A stretch of DNA of 25,499 bases, taken from the NCBI GenBank assembly GCA_024711185.1, contig JANJTI010000355.1, positions 1-25,499 on the forward strand, written 5' to 3'. Origin of the DNA: Brevundimonas sp. Its GTDB lineage: Bacteria; Pseudomonadota; Alphaproteobacteria; Caulobacterales; Caulobacteraceae. A program made the position numbers and the translations under genes. Positions 6,709-16,706 of the stretch are shown here, one piece after another; positions within the stretch are counted from its first letter, which is position 1, and the number at the start of each line of letters is the position of its first letter. Below the pieces are notes generated by a model that searched no databases, was not told the origin of the DNA, and saw only the letters and a program-made list of their open reading frames with translations.

Positions 6709-8856
6709 ATGACGATGACGCCCCGCGCCGGTCTTCAGGTCGCCAGCGAACTGGCCGCCTTCATCGAGGACGAGGCGCTGGCCGGGACCGGGATCGGGGC
6801 GGAGCGCTTCTGGGAAGGCGCCGCCGCGCTGCTCGCGCGCTTCGCCTCGCGGAACCGGAATCTTCTGATCGCCCGCGACCGGCTGCAGGCGGCGCTCGAC
6901 GACTGGCACCTCGCCCGTCGCGACCAGCCGCACGATGCGGGCGCGACCGGGAGCTTCCTGCGGACGATCGGCTATCTCGTCGACGAGCCCGCCCCGTTCA
7001 CCGTCGGCACACGCAACGTGGACGCGGAGATCGCCACGACGGCGGGACCGCAGCTGGTGGTGCCGTCGCTGAACGCCCGCTTCGTGCTCAACGCCGCCAA
7101 CGCCCGCTGGGGCAGCCTGTACGACGCCCTTTACGGCACCGACGCGCTGGGCGACTTGCCGCCGGCCGGGGGCTACGATGCGGGGCGCGGCGCCCGCGTG
7201 GTGGCGCGGGCGAAGGCCTTCCTCGACGAGGCGGTTCCGCTCGCGGAGGGCTCGCACGCGGACGTCGCCGGCTACGAGGTCGCGGCCGGCCGGCTGTCCC
7301 CGACGCTGCGCGATCCGGCGCAGCTGGTGGGCTGGCGGGGCGACCCGGCCGCGCCGCAGGCCGTGCTGCTGCGCCATCACGGCCTGCACATCGAGCTGGT
7401 GCTGGACTGCGGCCACCCGATCGGCCGCGACGATCGCGCCGGGCTGGCCGACGTGGTGCTGGAGGCGGCGCTGACCACCATCGTCGATCTGGAGGACTCG
7501 GTGGCCGCCGTCGATGCGGCGGACAAGGTCGCGGCCTACCGCAACTGGCTGGGGCTCATGCGCGGCGACCTGGTCGAGACCTTCGCCAAGGGCGACCGGC
7601 AGGTGACACGGGCGCTCGCGGAGGATCGCGCCTATGACGCGCCGGACGGGTCGACCCTGACCCTGCCGGGTCGCAGCCTGCTCTTCGTGCGCAACGTCGG
7701 CCACCTGATGACCACCCCCGCCGTGCTGCTGCCGGACGGGTCGGAAGCGCCTGAGGGGATTCTCGACGCCATCGTCACCAGCCTGATCGGTCTGCACGAT
7801 CTCAAGGGCCTCGGCCGCTTCCGCAACAGCCGCGCCGGCTCGATCTACATCGTCAAGCCGAAGATGCACGGGCCGGAGGAGTGCGCCTTCACCGACGACC
7901 TGTTCGACGCGGTCGAGGATCTGCTCGCGCTGGAGCGCCATACGATCAAGGTCGGGGTCATGGACGAGGAGCGCCGCACCTCCGCCAACCTCGCGGCCTG
8001 CATCCACGCGGTGCGCGACCGCATCGTCTTCATCAACACCGGCTTCCTCGACCGCACCGGCGACGAGATCCACAGCTGCATGCAGGGCGGGCCGGTGGTG
8101 CGCAAGGCGGAGATGAAGGCGACGCCGTGGATCGCGGCCTACGAGGCCCGCAACGTCGCCATCGGCCTGGCCTGCGGTCTGGACGGCCGGGCCCAGATCG
8201 GCAAGGGGATGTGGGCCGCGCCCGACCGCATGGCCGAGATGCTGGAGCAGAAGGCGGGGCATCCGAAGACCGGGGCCAACACCGCCTGGGTGCCGTCGCC
8301 GACGGCGGCGACCCTGCACGCCCTGCACTACCACCAGACCGACGTCTTCGCCCTGCGGGCGGAGATCGCCGCCCGTCCATGTCCGCCGCTGTCCGACCTG
8401 CTCACCCCGCCGCTGGCCGGGGGGCGCAACTGGTCGGAGGCCGAGGTCGCCGAGGAGCTCGACAACAACGCCCAGGGCCTGCTCGGCTACGTCGTCCGCT
8501 GGATCGACCAGGGGGTCGGCTGCTCCAAGGTGCCCGACATCCACGACGTCGGCCTGATGGAGGATCGGGCCACCCTGCGCATCTCGTCCCAGCACCTCGC
8601 CAACTGGCTGCTGCATGGGATCTGCACGGCGGAGCAGGTCGACGCCGCCCTGCTGCGAATGGCCGCGAAGGTCGACGCCCAGAACGCCAGCGATCCGCTG
8701 TACCGGCCCATGGCTCCGGACCCGGCCAGCAGCCTCGCCTTCCAGGCGGCGCGCGCGCTGGTGTTCGAGGGGACACGGCAGCCCAACGGCTACACCGAGC
8801 CGCTGCTGCACGCCTTCCGCGCGCGGGCGAAAGGATCAGGCGCGGCGCGGGACTGA
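6709..8856 (+). CDS. glcB: Malate synthase G
   Basis: This 715-residue enzyme condenses glyoxylate with acetyl-CoA to malate in the glyoxylate shunt. Length and motifs fit isoform G. Arg328 ([11 protein letters not shown]) binds glyoxylate, and Glu420 (MDEERRT) and Asp448 ([11 protein letters not shown]) are the Mg2+ ligands. Cys605 lies in [10 protein letters not shown], and Asp619 in [14 protein letters not shown] is the catalytic base. These correspond to E. coli Arg338, Glu427, Asp455, Cys617 and Asp631. The ATG at 6709 follows GAGAGGA by eight bases; the frame is open 42 codons further up but that part is low-complexity and not needed. No isocitrate lyase gene is next to it. It stands alone between the divergent rhlE gene and the ABC transporter pair. 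Confidence 0.97.
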   Translation: MTMTPRAGLQVASELAAFIEDEALAGTGIGAERFWEGAAALLARFASRNRNLLIARDRLQAALDDWHLARRDQPHDAGATGSFLRTIGYLVDEPAPFTVGTRNVDAEIATTAGPQLVVPSLNARFVLNAANARWGSLYDALYGTDALGDLPPAGGYDAGRGARVVARAKAFLDEAVPLAEGSHADVAGYEVAAGRLSPTLRDPAQLVGWRGDPAAPQAVLLRHHGLHIELVLDCGHPIGRDDRAGLADVVLEAALTTIVDLEDSVAAVDAADKVAAYRNWLGLMRGDLVETFAKGDRQVTRALAEDRAYDAPDGSTLTLPGRSLLFVRNVGHLMTTPAVLLPDGSEAPEGILDAIVTSLIGLHDLKGLGRFRNSRAGSIYIVKPKMHGPEECAFTDDLFDAVEDLLALERHTIKVGVMDEERRTSANLAACIHAVRDRIVFINTGFLDRTGDEIHSCMQGGPVVRKAEMKATPWIAAYEARNVAIGLACGLDGRAQIGKGMWAAPDRMAEMLEQKAGHPKTGANTAWVPSPTAATLHALHYHQTDVFALRAEIAARPCPPLSDLLTPPLAGGRNWSEAEVAEELDNNAQGLLGYVVRWIDQGVGCSKVPDIHDVGLMEDRATLRISSQHLANWLLHGICTAEQVDAALLRMAAKVDAQNASDPLYRPMAPDPASSLAFQAARALVFEGTRQPNGYTEPLLHAFRARAKGSGAARD

Positions 8857-8867
8857 GGGGAGGGAAA

Positions 8868-8940
8868 GGGGCCGCGCTCCAACCTGACCCATGTTTAACT
8901 TGCGGCCCCGGGACCCGGACGACAGGTTGGGACGAGCACC
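8868..8940 (+). repeat. Two interleaved inverted repeats before the ABC ATPase gene
   Basis: GGGGCCGC (8868-8875) can pair with GCGGCCCC (8902-8909), and CCAACCTG (8879-8886) can pair with CAGGTTGG (8933-8940). All arms are perfect 8-mers. Because the second pair starts inside the first loop and ends outside it, both could form together only as a pseudoknot. They fill the 99-bp gap between malate synthase and the ABC ATPase, ending just before the AGGGGGA ribosome binding site. They could act as a terminator-like block, a leader RNA or a protein site. No T-run follows. Confidence 0.4.
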
Positions 8941-8955
8941 TAGGGGGATGCGCGC

Positions 8956-9834
<879 letters not shown>

Positions 9835-9844
9835 GGGCGCGACC

Positions 9845-12800
9845 ATGTTCGGCAAGATCGCGAGCTTCGAATTCCGCTACCAGCTGCGCCAGCCGGCCTT
9901 CTGGGTTATCGCCATCGTCTTCGGCCTGCTGGCCTTCGGGGCCGTCGCCAGCCCGAACGTCTCGCTGGGTTCGGGCGGCAACGTCCACAAGAACGCGCCC
10001 TATGCGCTGGCCGGGGCGCATATCATCTTCAACGTCTTCTTCATGCTGGCGACGACGGCGATCGTCGCCAACGTCATCGCCCGCGACAGCCAGACCGGCT
10101 TCGGCCCGCTGATCCTGTCGACGCGGATCAGCAAGGGCGCTTACCTGTACGGCCGCTTCCTCGGGGCCTTCGCCGCGGTGGCGCTGTGCTATCTGAGCAT
10201 CGCGATCGGCACCCTGCTCGGCACCTTCATGCCCTGGGTGGATCCCGAGACCGTCGGCCCGCTGCGGCTCGGCGACTATGCCTATTCGTACCTGGTGTTC
10301 GGCCTGACCGGAGTGTTCCTCACCTCGGCCCTGTTCTTCACCCTGGCCACCGTCACCCGCTCGATGATGGCCACCTACATCGGGGTGGTGGCGGTGCTCA
10401 TCGCCTACCTCGCCAGCACCGGGGTGCTGGGCAACCGACCCGAGTTCGAGACCGCCATGGCGTGGGCCGAGCCGTTCGGCAGCGGCGCCTATGCGCTGGT
10501 CACCAAGTACTGGACGGCCGCCGAGCGCAATACGCTGAACGCGCCTCTGGAAGGCGTGCTGCTGTGGAACCGGGTGATCTGGACCGCGGTCGGCGCCGCC
10601 CTGCTGGCTGCGGCCTACCTGCTGTACAATCCTTCTCCGAAGGGCGCGAAGCTGCGCAAGCAGGAGCGGATGAAGGCGCTGGTCGAGCGGGACGCGCCGC
10701 CGGCGGCCCCCGTGGGTTCGTTGCCGCGCCCGACCTACGGCTGGCGCAGCGGGCTGGCGCAGCTGGTGTCGCGCACCCGCTTCGAGATGGCCCTGGTGTT
10801 CAAGAGCCCGGCCTGGGTGGTGCTGGTGCTGCTGGCCTTCGCCTTCGCCGTGGCCACCCTGTTCTTCACCGGCGAGATCTACGGTGCGCCGATCCTGCTG
10901 GTCACCCGGGTGGTGATCACCGCCCTGACCGGAACCTTCGGCCTGATCTCCATGGTCATCGCCATCTACTATTCCGGCGAGCTGGTCTGGCGCGACCGCG
11001 ACCGGCGCACGCACGAGATCGTCGACGCCACCCCGACCCCGGACTGGACCTTCCTCGTCCCCAAGACCCTGGCCCTGGCGCTGGTGCTGATCTCGACCCT
11101 GGCGGTCGGCGTGCTGGCCGGCGTCGCCACCCAGACGATCAAGGGCTACACGGACTTCGAGTTCGACAAGTATCTGCTCTGGTACGTCCTGCCGCAGGGC
11201 CTCAGCTTCACCCTGCTGGCGGTGCTGGCGATCTTCATCCAGGCGCTTTCGCCCAACAAGTTCGTGGGCTGGGCGATCATGGTCGTCTATCTGATCTCGA
11301 CGATCGTGGCGGTGAACATGGGCTTCGACCATGTGCTGTACCGCTACGGCGCCGGCATCGGCGTGCCGCTGTCGGACATGAACGGGACCGGCGACTTCGC
11401 GGGCTTCAACGCCTGGGCCGACGCCTACTGGACCGCCTTCGCCATCCTGCTGCTGGTGGTCGCTTGGGGGCTGTGGCGGCGCGGGACCGAGACCCGCCTG
11501 TGGCCGCGGCTGAAGCGCTTCCCGCGCCGGCTGGCCGGTCCGGCGGGCCTGATCGCCGGCGTCGCCCTGGTCGCCTTCGTCGGCCTCGGGAGCTTCATCT
11601 ACGTCAACACCAATGTCCGGAACGACTACCGGTCCCGCGACGCCCGCGAGGCCGAGCAGGCCGCCTACGAGAAGGCCCTCCTGCGCTTCGAGACCACGCC
11701 GCAGCCCGAGATCGCGCACATGCGGCTGGCCATGGACCTGCGTCCGCACCAGCCGCGACTGGCGACGCGCGGGACCTATGTGCTGGAGAACCGCACCGAA
11801 GCCCCGCTCGCCGAGGTGCACCTGCGCTGGAACGACGACCTCGACATGGTCCGCCTCGAGGTCGAAGGCGCCACGGTCGCCCGCGAGTGGCCGGAGTTCG
11901 AGTACCGCATCTATCGCTTCGCAACGCCGATGCAGCCCGGCGAGCGCCGCGCCGTGACCTTCGAGACGGTGCTGGAGCAGCGCGGTTTCCGCGCCTCGGG
12001 CAACACCACGCGGCTGGTCGACAACGGCACCTTCGTGAACAACATGGAGTTCGCCCCGATGGTCGGCATGAGCCGGCAGGGTCTGCTGGACGACCGCAGC
12101 AAGCGCCGCAAGCTGGGCCTGCCGGCCGAGCTGCGCCCGGCGAAGCTGGAAGACGAGACGGCCCGTGGGCGCAACTACCTCGGGGCCGGATGGACCACCG
12201 CCGACATCACCGTGACCACCGACGCCGACCAGACCGTGGTGGCTCCTGGCCGCATGGTGTCCGACGTCGTGCGCGGCGACCGCCGCACCTCGCGCTTCGT
12301 CACCGAGTCGCCGGTGCTGAACTTCTTCTCGGTCCAGTCGGCCGTCTACGAACGCACCGCCCGCATGCACGACGGCGTCGAGATGGTGGTGTTCCACGAC
12401 CCCGACCACGACCGCAACGTGCCGCGCATGCTGGACGCCCTGGCGGCCTCGCTGGACTACTTCCAGGCCGAGTTCAGCCCGTACCAGTTCCGGCAGGCGC
12501 GGATTGTCGAGTTCCCGGACTACGCCAGCTTCGCCCAGTCCTATCCGAACACCTTTGCCTGGTCGGAAGGCCTCGGTTTCATCGCCGATCTCTCTGACGA
12601 GACGAAGATCGACTACGTCACCTACGTCGCCGCGCACGAGTTCGCGCACCAGTGGTGGGCGCACCAGGTCATCGGCTCCGACCAGCAGGGCGCCACCGCC
12701 CTGTCGGAGACCCTCGCCCAGTACTCGGCCCTGATGGTGATGGAGAAGCTGTACGGCCGCGAGCAGATCCGGCGCTTCCTCAAGCAGGAGCTGGACCGCT

Positions 12801-13420
12801 ACCTCAGCGCCCGGGGCATGGAGCGGCTGGAGGAGCTGCCGCTGATGCGGGTCGAGAACCAGCAGTACATCCACTACCAGAAGGGCGGCCTGGTCATGTA
12901 CCTGCTGCGCGACCAGATCGGCGAGGAGGCGGTCAACCGCGCCCTGCGCCGGGTGCTGGCGCAATACGCCTTCAAGGGCGCGCCGTGGCCGCGGTCGCTG
13001 GACCTGGTGCAGGCCCTGCGCGCCGAGGCGCCGGCCGACAAGCAGGCGCTGATCACCGACCTGTTCGAGAGGATCACCCTGTACGACGTCAAGACCACCG
13101 GCGCGACGGCGACCCGCCGCGCGGACGGCCGCTGGGACGTCGCGGTGACGGTGGAGGCGCGCAAGCTCTACGCGGACGGGGAGGGGGCGGAGACCGAGGC
13201 GCCGCTGAACGAGAGCTTCGACATCGGCCTGTTCACCGCCGAGCCGGGCAAGGGAGTGTTCGACGAGGCGGACGTGATCGCGGTCGAGCGTCGGCCGATC
13301 CGCTCGGGCGCCCAGACCCTGCGCTTCGTCGTCGACCGCGAGCCGAAGTTCGCCGGCGCCGATCCGTTCAACAAGTGGATCGACCGCGACTCCAACGACA
13401 ACGTGCGGGCCGTCGGCTAG
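9845..13420 (+). CDS. ABC-2-like permease fused to M1-family metallopeptidase
   Basis: This is a 1191-residue two-part protein. Residues 1 to about 595 are polytopic, with a dozen or more hydrophobic segments in two blocks (about 20-260 and 315-590) split by a basic loop with KLRKQERMK near 275. Both blocks have the look of ABC-2 permease halves. From about 620 an outside domain of the M1 aminopeptidase type follows, with zinc motif HEFAH at 931-935 and the third ligand Glu955 in ALSETLAQYS. The spacing from the second His to that Glu is 19 residues, one more than the usual 18. I do not find the GxMEN aminopeptidase motif; SEGLGF stands about where it should be. Bacterial proteins with this fusion are annotated as ABC permease/M1 aminopeptidase. 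It is paired with the ATPase 10 bp upstream. Substrate and peptidase role are unknown. Confidence 0.9.
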   Translation: MFGKIASFEFRYQLRQPAFWVIAIVFGLLAFGAVASPNVSLGSGGNVHKNAPYALAGAHIIFNVFFMLATTAIVANVIARDSQTGFGPLILSTRISKGAYLYGRFLGAFAAVALCYLSIAIGTLLGTFMPWVDPETVGPLRLGDYAYSYLVFGLTGVFLTSALFFTLATVTRSMMATYIGVVAVLIAYLASTGVLGNRPEFETAMAWAEPFGSGAYALVTKYWTAAERNTLNAPLEGVLLWNRVIWTAVGAALLAAAYLLYNPSPKGAKLRKQERMKALVERDAPPAAPVGSLPRPTYGWRSGLAQLVSRTRFEMALVFKSPAWVVLVLLAFAFAVATLFFTGEIYGAPILLVTRVVITALTGTFGLISMVIAIYYSGELVWRDRDRRTHEIVDATPTPDWTFLVPKTLALALVLISTLAVGVLAGVATQTIKGYTDFEFDKYLLWYVLPQGLSFTLLAVLAIFIQALSPNKFVGWAIMVVYLISTIVAVNMGFDHVLYRYGAGIGVPLSDMNGTGDFAGFNAWADAYWTAFAILLLVVAWGLWRRGTETRLWPRLKRFPRRLAGPAGLIAGVALVAFVGLGSFIYVNTNVRNDYRSRDAREAEQAAYEKALLRFETTPQPEIAHMRLAMDLRPHQPRLATRGTYVLENRTEAPLAEVHLRWNDDLDMVRLEVEGATVAREWPEFEYRIYRFATPMQPGERRAVTFETVLEQRGFRASGNTTRLVDNGTFVNNMEFAPMVGMSRQGLLDDRSKRRKLGLPAELRPAKLEDETARGRNYLGAGWTTADITVTTDADQTVVAPGRMVSDVVRGDRRTSRFVTESPVLNFFSVQSAVYERTARMHDGVEMVVFHDPDHDRNVPRMLDALAASLDYFQAEFSPYQFRQARIVEFPDYASFAQSYPNTFAWSEGLGFIADLSDETKIDYVTYVAAHEFAHQWWAHQVIGSDQQGATALSETLAQYSALMVMEKLYGREQIRRFLKQELDRYLSARGMERLEELPLMRVENQQYIHYQKGGLVMYLLRDQIGEEAVNRALRRVLAQYAFKGAPWPRSLDLVQALRAEAPADKQALITDLFERITLYDVKTTGATATRRADGRWDVAVTVEARKLYADGEGAETEAPLNESFDIGLFTAEPGKGVFDEADVIAVERRPIRSGAQTLRFVVDREPKFAGADPFNKWIDRDSNDNVRAVG

Positions 13421-13423
13421 GGA

Positions 13424-14065
13424 CTACTGCGTCCCGAACAGCCGGTCGCCCGCGTCGCCGAGCCCGGGCACGATGTAGCTGTGCTCGTTCAGCCGCTCGT
13501 CGACGGCGGCGGTCCAGACCGGCACGTCGGGGTGGGCGGCGCGCAGGCGCTGCAACCCGTCGGGCGCGGCCAGCAGGCAGACGAAGCGCAGGTCGACGGC
13601 CCCGCGGCCCTTGAGCCGGTCCAGCGCGGCCACGGCGCTGCCGCCGGTGGCCAGCATCGGATCGACGACGATGCAGCGACGCGCGGCCACGTCGGCGGGC
13701 GCGCGGAAATAATACTCCACCGCTTCGAGCGTCTCCGGGTCGCGGTAGAGGCCGATGTGGGCCACGTCGGCCTCCGGCAGCAGGTCCAGCATGCCGTCCA
13801 GCAGGCCGAGCCCGGCGCGCAGCACCGGCACGAACACCGGCGGCGCCACGCGCACCCCGGTGGTCGCCGCCACCGGGGTCTCGACCGGGTACTCCGCGAG
13901 GTCGAGGTCCCGCGTGGCCTCGTAGCCGAGCAGCACCGCGATCTCGCGCAGCAGGCGGCGGAACTCGGCGGTCGGCGTGTCCTTTGCCCGCAGGATCGAC
14001 AGCTTGTGCCGCACCAGCGGGTGCTCGACGACGGTGAGGGCGGCTGGGAGGGGGCGCGCGGTCAT
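13424..14065 (-). CDS. upp: Uracil phosphoribosyltransferase
   Basis: This 213-residue enzyme makes UMP from uracil and PRPP in pyrimidine salvage. The PRPP loop [11 protein letters not shown] (134-144) and the uracil-binding C-terminus [16 protein letters not shown] (197-212) are both intact. The length matches the family (about 210). The ATG at 14065 is preferred; a GTG at 14080 would add five residues. Neither has a good ribosome binding site. The gene is convergent with the permease-peptidase gene, with only 3 bp between stops. It is divergent from ku with a 95-bp gap. No uracil permease gene is adjacent. Confidence 0.96.
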   Translation of the reverse strand: MTARPLPAALTVVEHPLVRHKLSILRAKDTPTAEFRRLLREIAVLLGYEATRDLDLAEYPVETPVAATTGVRVAPPVFVPVLRAGLGLLDGMLDLLPEADVAHIGLYRDPETLEAVEYYFRAPADVAARRCIVVDPMLATGGSAVAALDRLKGRGAVDLRFVCLLAAPDGLQRLRAAHPDVPVWTAAVDERLNEHSYIVPGLGDAGDRLFGTQ

Positions 14066-14160
14066 GCGGGCAGCACACACCGCCGTCGGGCGCCTGTCCA
14101 GCCGCGCCTGAACGACTCCGCGGGCGCCGCGTTGACTCGGCCGAGCAAGGAGTCCGCACC

Positions 14161-15057
14161 ATGGCCGCCCGACCCACCTGGCAGGGGCATCTGAAACTGT
14201 CGCTCGTGACCTGTCCGGTCGCGATGTACACGGCCACGTCCAGCCGCAGCCACGTCAGCTTCCACCTGATCAACCCCGAGACCAACAACCGCATCCGCAT
14301 GGTCCCGACCGACCCGGACACGGGCCCGGTCGAGCGCTCCGACCTGGTCAAGGGCTACGAGGTCTCGAAGGACGAGTATGTCCTGTTCGACGACGAGGAC
14401 TTCGACAAGGTCAGGCTCGAGAGCACGCGGACCCTGTCGATCGACGAGTTCGTGGACGTCGAGGACATCGACCGGCTGTACTGGGACGACCCCTTCTACA
14501 TCGTGCCGGAGAAGGGCGTCGGCACCGACGCCTTCGCCGTGATCCGCGAGGCCATGCGCTCGGCCGGCAAGGTCGCGCTGGGTTGTCTCGTGCTGCGTGG
14601 CCGCGAGCGGCAGATCGCGCTCGAGGTGCGCGGCAAGGGCATGGTCGCCTACAGCCTGCGGGCCCACGAGGAGGTGCGCGACGCGGCCGACTTCTTCGAC
14701 GACATCCCCGATGTCGAGGCGGACCCCGACATGGTCGACATCGCCGAGCGCCTGATCGCCCAGAAGGAGGCCGGGTTCGATCCGACCCAGTTCAGGGACC
14801 GCTACGACGAGGCCCTGCGCGAGATGGTCAAGGCCAAGCAGAAGGGCGGCAAGGGCGTGGTCGAGGCGCCCGAGCCCGAGGACACCAACGTCATCGACCT
14901 CATGGCGGCGCTACGGAACAGCCTGAAGGGCTCGGCCTCGGGCGGCGGGCGCAAGGCCCCGGCGAAGAAGGCCGCCCCGAAGAAGGCTGCGGCCAGGAAG
15001 CCGGCCGCGAAGAAGGCTCCCGCGAAGAAGGCCCCGGCGCGGAAGAAGGCGGCGTAG
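14161..15057 (+). CDS. ku: Ku-family DNA end-binding protein
   Basis: This is a 298-residue bacterial Ku homodimer subunit that binds double-strand breaks and recruits LigD in non-homologous end joining. The Ku core begins at [19 protein letters not shown] (7-25) and runs to about residue 250. It includes the characteristic [21 protein letters not shown] and the long arm with [13 protein letters not shown]. The last 40 residues are a lysine/alanine/proline tail of repeated APAKKA- or AAKKAP-type units, like the histone-H1-like tails seen on many bacterial Ku proteins, which bind DNA. AAGGAG lies ten bases before the ATG. ligD is not in the window. A strong stem-loop follows the stop. Confidence 0.97.
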   Translation: MAARPTWQGHLKLSLVTCPVAMYTATSSRSHVSFHLINPETNNRIRMVPTDPDTGPVERSDLVKGYEVSKDEYVLFDDEDFDKVRLESTRTLSIDEFVDVEDIDRLYWDDPFYIVPEKGVGTDAFAVIREAMRSAGKVALGCLVLRGRERQIALEVRGKGMVAYSLRAHEEVRDAADFFDDIPDVEADPDMVDIAERLIAQKEAGFDPTQFRDRYDEALREMVKAKQKGGKGVVEAPEPEDTNVIDLMAALRNSLKGSASGGGRKAPAKKAAPKKAAARKPAAKKAPAKKAPARKKAA

Positions 15058-15067
15058 GCGGGCGCGT

Positions 15068-15102
15068 CACCTCTCCACGCCTTGAGGGGCGATGGAGAGG
15101 TG
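15068..15102 (+). terminator. Strong stem-loop after ku, terminator without T-run
   Basis: CACCTCTCCA (15068-15077) pairs perfectly with TGGAGAGGTG (15093-15102), and CGCC/GGCG (15078-15081 and 15088-15091) extends the stem past a single bulged A. It starts 11 bp after the ku stop. With no T-run it may need Rho or may protect the ku mRNA end; it may also be a double-stranded protein site. Confidence 0.4.
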
Positions 15103-15115
15103 AACGCCGTTCGAC

Positions 15116-15169
15116 TTGACTCGGCCGCACACTCTGCGGCATACACTGTGTGTCATACACTATGTGACA
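15116..15169 (+). promoter_or_regulatory. padR promoter and probable PadR operator
   Basis: TTGACT (15116-15121) makes a good -35 box. Possible -10 boxes are CATACA (15140) or TACACT (15142), at spacings of 18 or 20. The -35 overlaps a GACTC methylation site. Further on, TGTCATA (15151-15157) and TGTGACA (15163-15169) form a near-perfect 19-bp inverted repeat 15 bp before the padR start. CATACACT occurs twice, 14 bp apart (15140 and 15154). PadR repressors commonly bind such palindromes at their own promoters, so autoregulation of this operon is likely. The protein that binds here is inferred. Confidence 0.5.
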
Positions 15170-15184
15170 GACAGGTGAGCAGGC

Positions 15185-15514
15185 ATGGCGGTCGATCCGG
15201 ACCTTTTCGAGAGCATGAAGCTGGAGCTGCGGCGGGGATCGCTGGTGCTGGCGGTGCTCGCCTGCCTGCGGACCGAACGCTACGGATACACCCTGCGCCA
15301 GGCCCTGGCGGCGGACGGACTGGAGATGGAGGAATCCACCCTCTACCCGCTGCTGCGTCGGCTGGAGAGTCAGGGCCTGCTGGATAGCGAATGGCGCGAG
15401 GAGGAGAAGCGGAAGAAGCGCTTCTACCGCCTGTCGCCCGCGGGGACGGCCATGCTGGCCGCCCTGACCGACGAATGGCGCGGCATCAACGCCTCGCTCG
15501 ACAAGCTTCTTTGA
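15185..15514 (+). CDS. PadR-family transcriptional regulator
   Basis: This is a 109-residue short PadR protein (subfamily with the winged helix and a brief dimerisation helix). The winged-helix core runs from about 15 to 90. It includes LVLAVLACLRTERYGYTLRQAL, the recognition part EMEESTLYPLLRRLESQGLL (47-66), and the wing KKRFYRLSPAGTAML. Short PadR proteins paired with HAAS/DUF1700-type membrane proteins are a common bacterial arrangement in which PadR represses the pair. The signal sensed is unknown. The next gene starts 17 bp after the stop. A palindrome fitting an operator lies directly upstream. Confidence 0.93.
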   Translation: MAVDPDLFESMKLELRRGSLVLAVLACLRTERYGYTLRQALAADGLEMEESTLYPLLRRLESQGLLDSEWREEEKRKKRFYRLSPAGTAMLAALTDEWRGINASLDKLL

Positions 15515-15531
15515 ACCGGGGGGACCGTCCA

Positions 15532-16632
15532 ATGGACGTCATCGATCGTTACCTGGCCGCCGTCGCGGCCCAGCTGCCGCAGGACGAACGCGCCGACATC
15601 GTCGCCGAGCTGCGCGACCTGATCCTCAGCCGCTTCGAGGCCAGGGAGGAAGAACTCGGCCGGGCCCTGACAGAGGACGAGCAGGAGGAGATCCTGCGCG
15701 AGATCGGCCATCCACTGGTCGTCGCCGCCCGCTATCGCAAGGGGCCGGACTCGCTGGTCGGGCCGGAGCTGTTCCCCTACTGGCTGTTCGCCGTGAAGGC
15801 CGGCCTGCTGCTGGTTCTGGCGGTGCAGGCCATCGGTCTGTTCATCCACATTCTCACCGACCCGGTGGACGCCGGGGACGCCATTTCGAGAGCGATCCAC
15901 GGATTCATCGGCGGCGGCCTGACCCTGGTCGGACTCGTCACCGCGATCGCCGCGGGCCTTGAATACTACAAGGTCCGGCCGCGGTGGATGACCCACTGGC
16001 GGGTCCGGGACCTGGGAGCTTTCGGCCTGTCGGATCCGGGCGCCTGGGGCGCGGCCGCGGCGGGCAGGCCCGAGGCCAAGGCCGTCTGGGCCCCGAAGGC
16101 GACGGTCGGCAAGTGGCCCGGCGGCGAGCGCCTTTTCTCGCTGCTGGTCACCGGGGTGTTCGTGCTCTGGTGGGTGGGCGCCTTGCAGTTTCCCGGTCTG
16201 ATGGAGATCACCCTGCGCGGCGCCGACGCGACGGTGCGCGGAGCGCCGGTCTGGACGGACCTGCACGGCTTCATCCTCGTCTACGCCCTCGGCTACATGG
16301 CGGTCGATCTGATCGGCCTCGCCCGGCCCGCGGCCACGCGGCTGCTCGGCGCGGGGCGGGCGGTCCTGGCCGTCGCCGGCCTGTGGCTGACCTGGGCGAT
16401 CTTCGAGGCCGGCCACTGGTTCACCCTGGAGCGGGAAGGCGAGACCGCGCGCATCGCCGGCGACTGGTCCATGCTCGATCTCCAGACGTTGCGCGCGCTC
16501 GGCGACAGCGGACGCGAACTGGCGGGCGTCGCCGACAACCTGTCGATCGTGGCCGTCTGGGTGCTGGCTATGATGGCCGTCGGGCTGATGTTCCAGCTAC
16601 TTGGCGGGCTGTGGCGGCTGGTCCGCGGCTGA
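15532..16632 (+). CDS. HAAS-domain integral membrane protein
   Basis: This is a 366-residue protein. Residues 1-70 form a helical HAAS (DUF1700-like) domain with MDVIDRYLAAVAAQLPQDER and the EILREIGHPLVVAARYR end. At least six hydrophobic segments follow (about 83-105, 120-143, 210-230, 255-275, 285-305, 345-368). HAAS proteins sit next to PadR regulators and are thought to act in membrane-associated signalling, but the biochemical role is not known. The ATG follows GGGGGGA by about eight bases and lies 17 bp after padR, so they form one operon. The HAAS part is cytoplasmic if the topology is as expected. Confidence 0.85.
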   Translation: MDVIDRYLAAVAAQLPQDERADIVAELRDLILSRFEAREEELGRALTEDEQEEILREIGHPLVVAARYRKGPDSLVGPELFPYWLFAVKAGLLLVLAVQAIGLFIHILTDPVDAGDAISRAIHGFIGGGLTLVGLVTAIAAGLEYYKVRPRWMTHWRVRDLGAFGLSDPGAWGAAAAGRPEAKAVWAPKATVGKWPGGERLFSLLVTGVFVLWWVGALQFPGLMEITLRGADATVRGAPVWTDLHGFILVYALGYMAVDLIGLARPAATRLLGAGRAVLAVAGLWLTWAIFEAGHWFTLEREGETARIAGDWSMLDLQTLRALGDSGRELAGVADNLSIVAVWVLAMMAVGLMFQLLGGLWRLVRG

Positions 16633-16672
16633 CCTGAAGCGTTGCAGCGAATCCACCCCGTCTGCGTTAACG

Positions 16673-16696
16673 CCCGGCGGCGATCCGGCCGCCGGG
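16673..16696 (+). other. Stem-loop between the HAAS gene and the transporter
   Basis: CCCGGCGGC (16673-16681) pairs perfectly with GCCGCCGGG (16688-16696) around a six-base loop. It lies 40 bp past the HAAS stop and 10 bp before the transporter GTG start. No T-run follows. Because it sits so near the start codon it may also limit ribosome access there. Confidence 0.4.
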
Positions 16697-16706
16697 GCAA
16701 GATGCG

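Noticed and set aside
13418..13426. Terminator expected between the convergent permease-peptidase and upp genes
   Set aside because: The stops are 3 bp apart and no hairpin is visible, so transcripts probably overlap.
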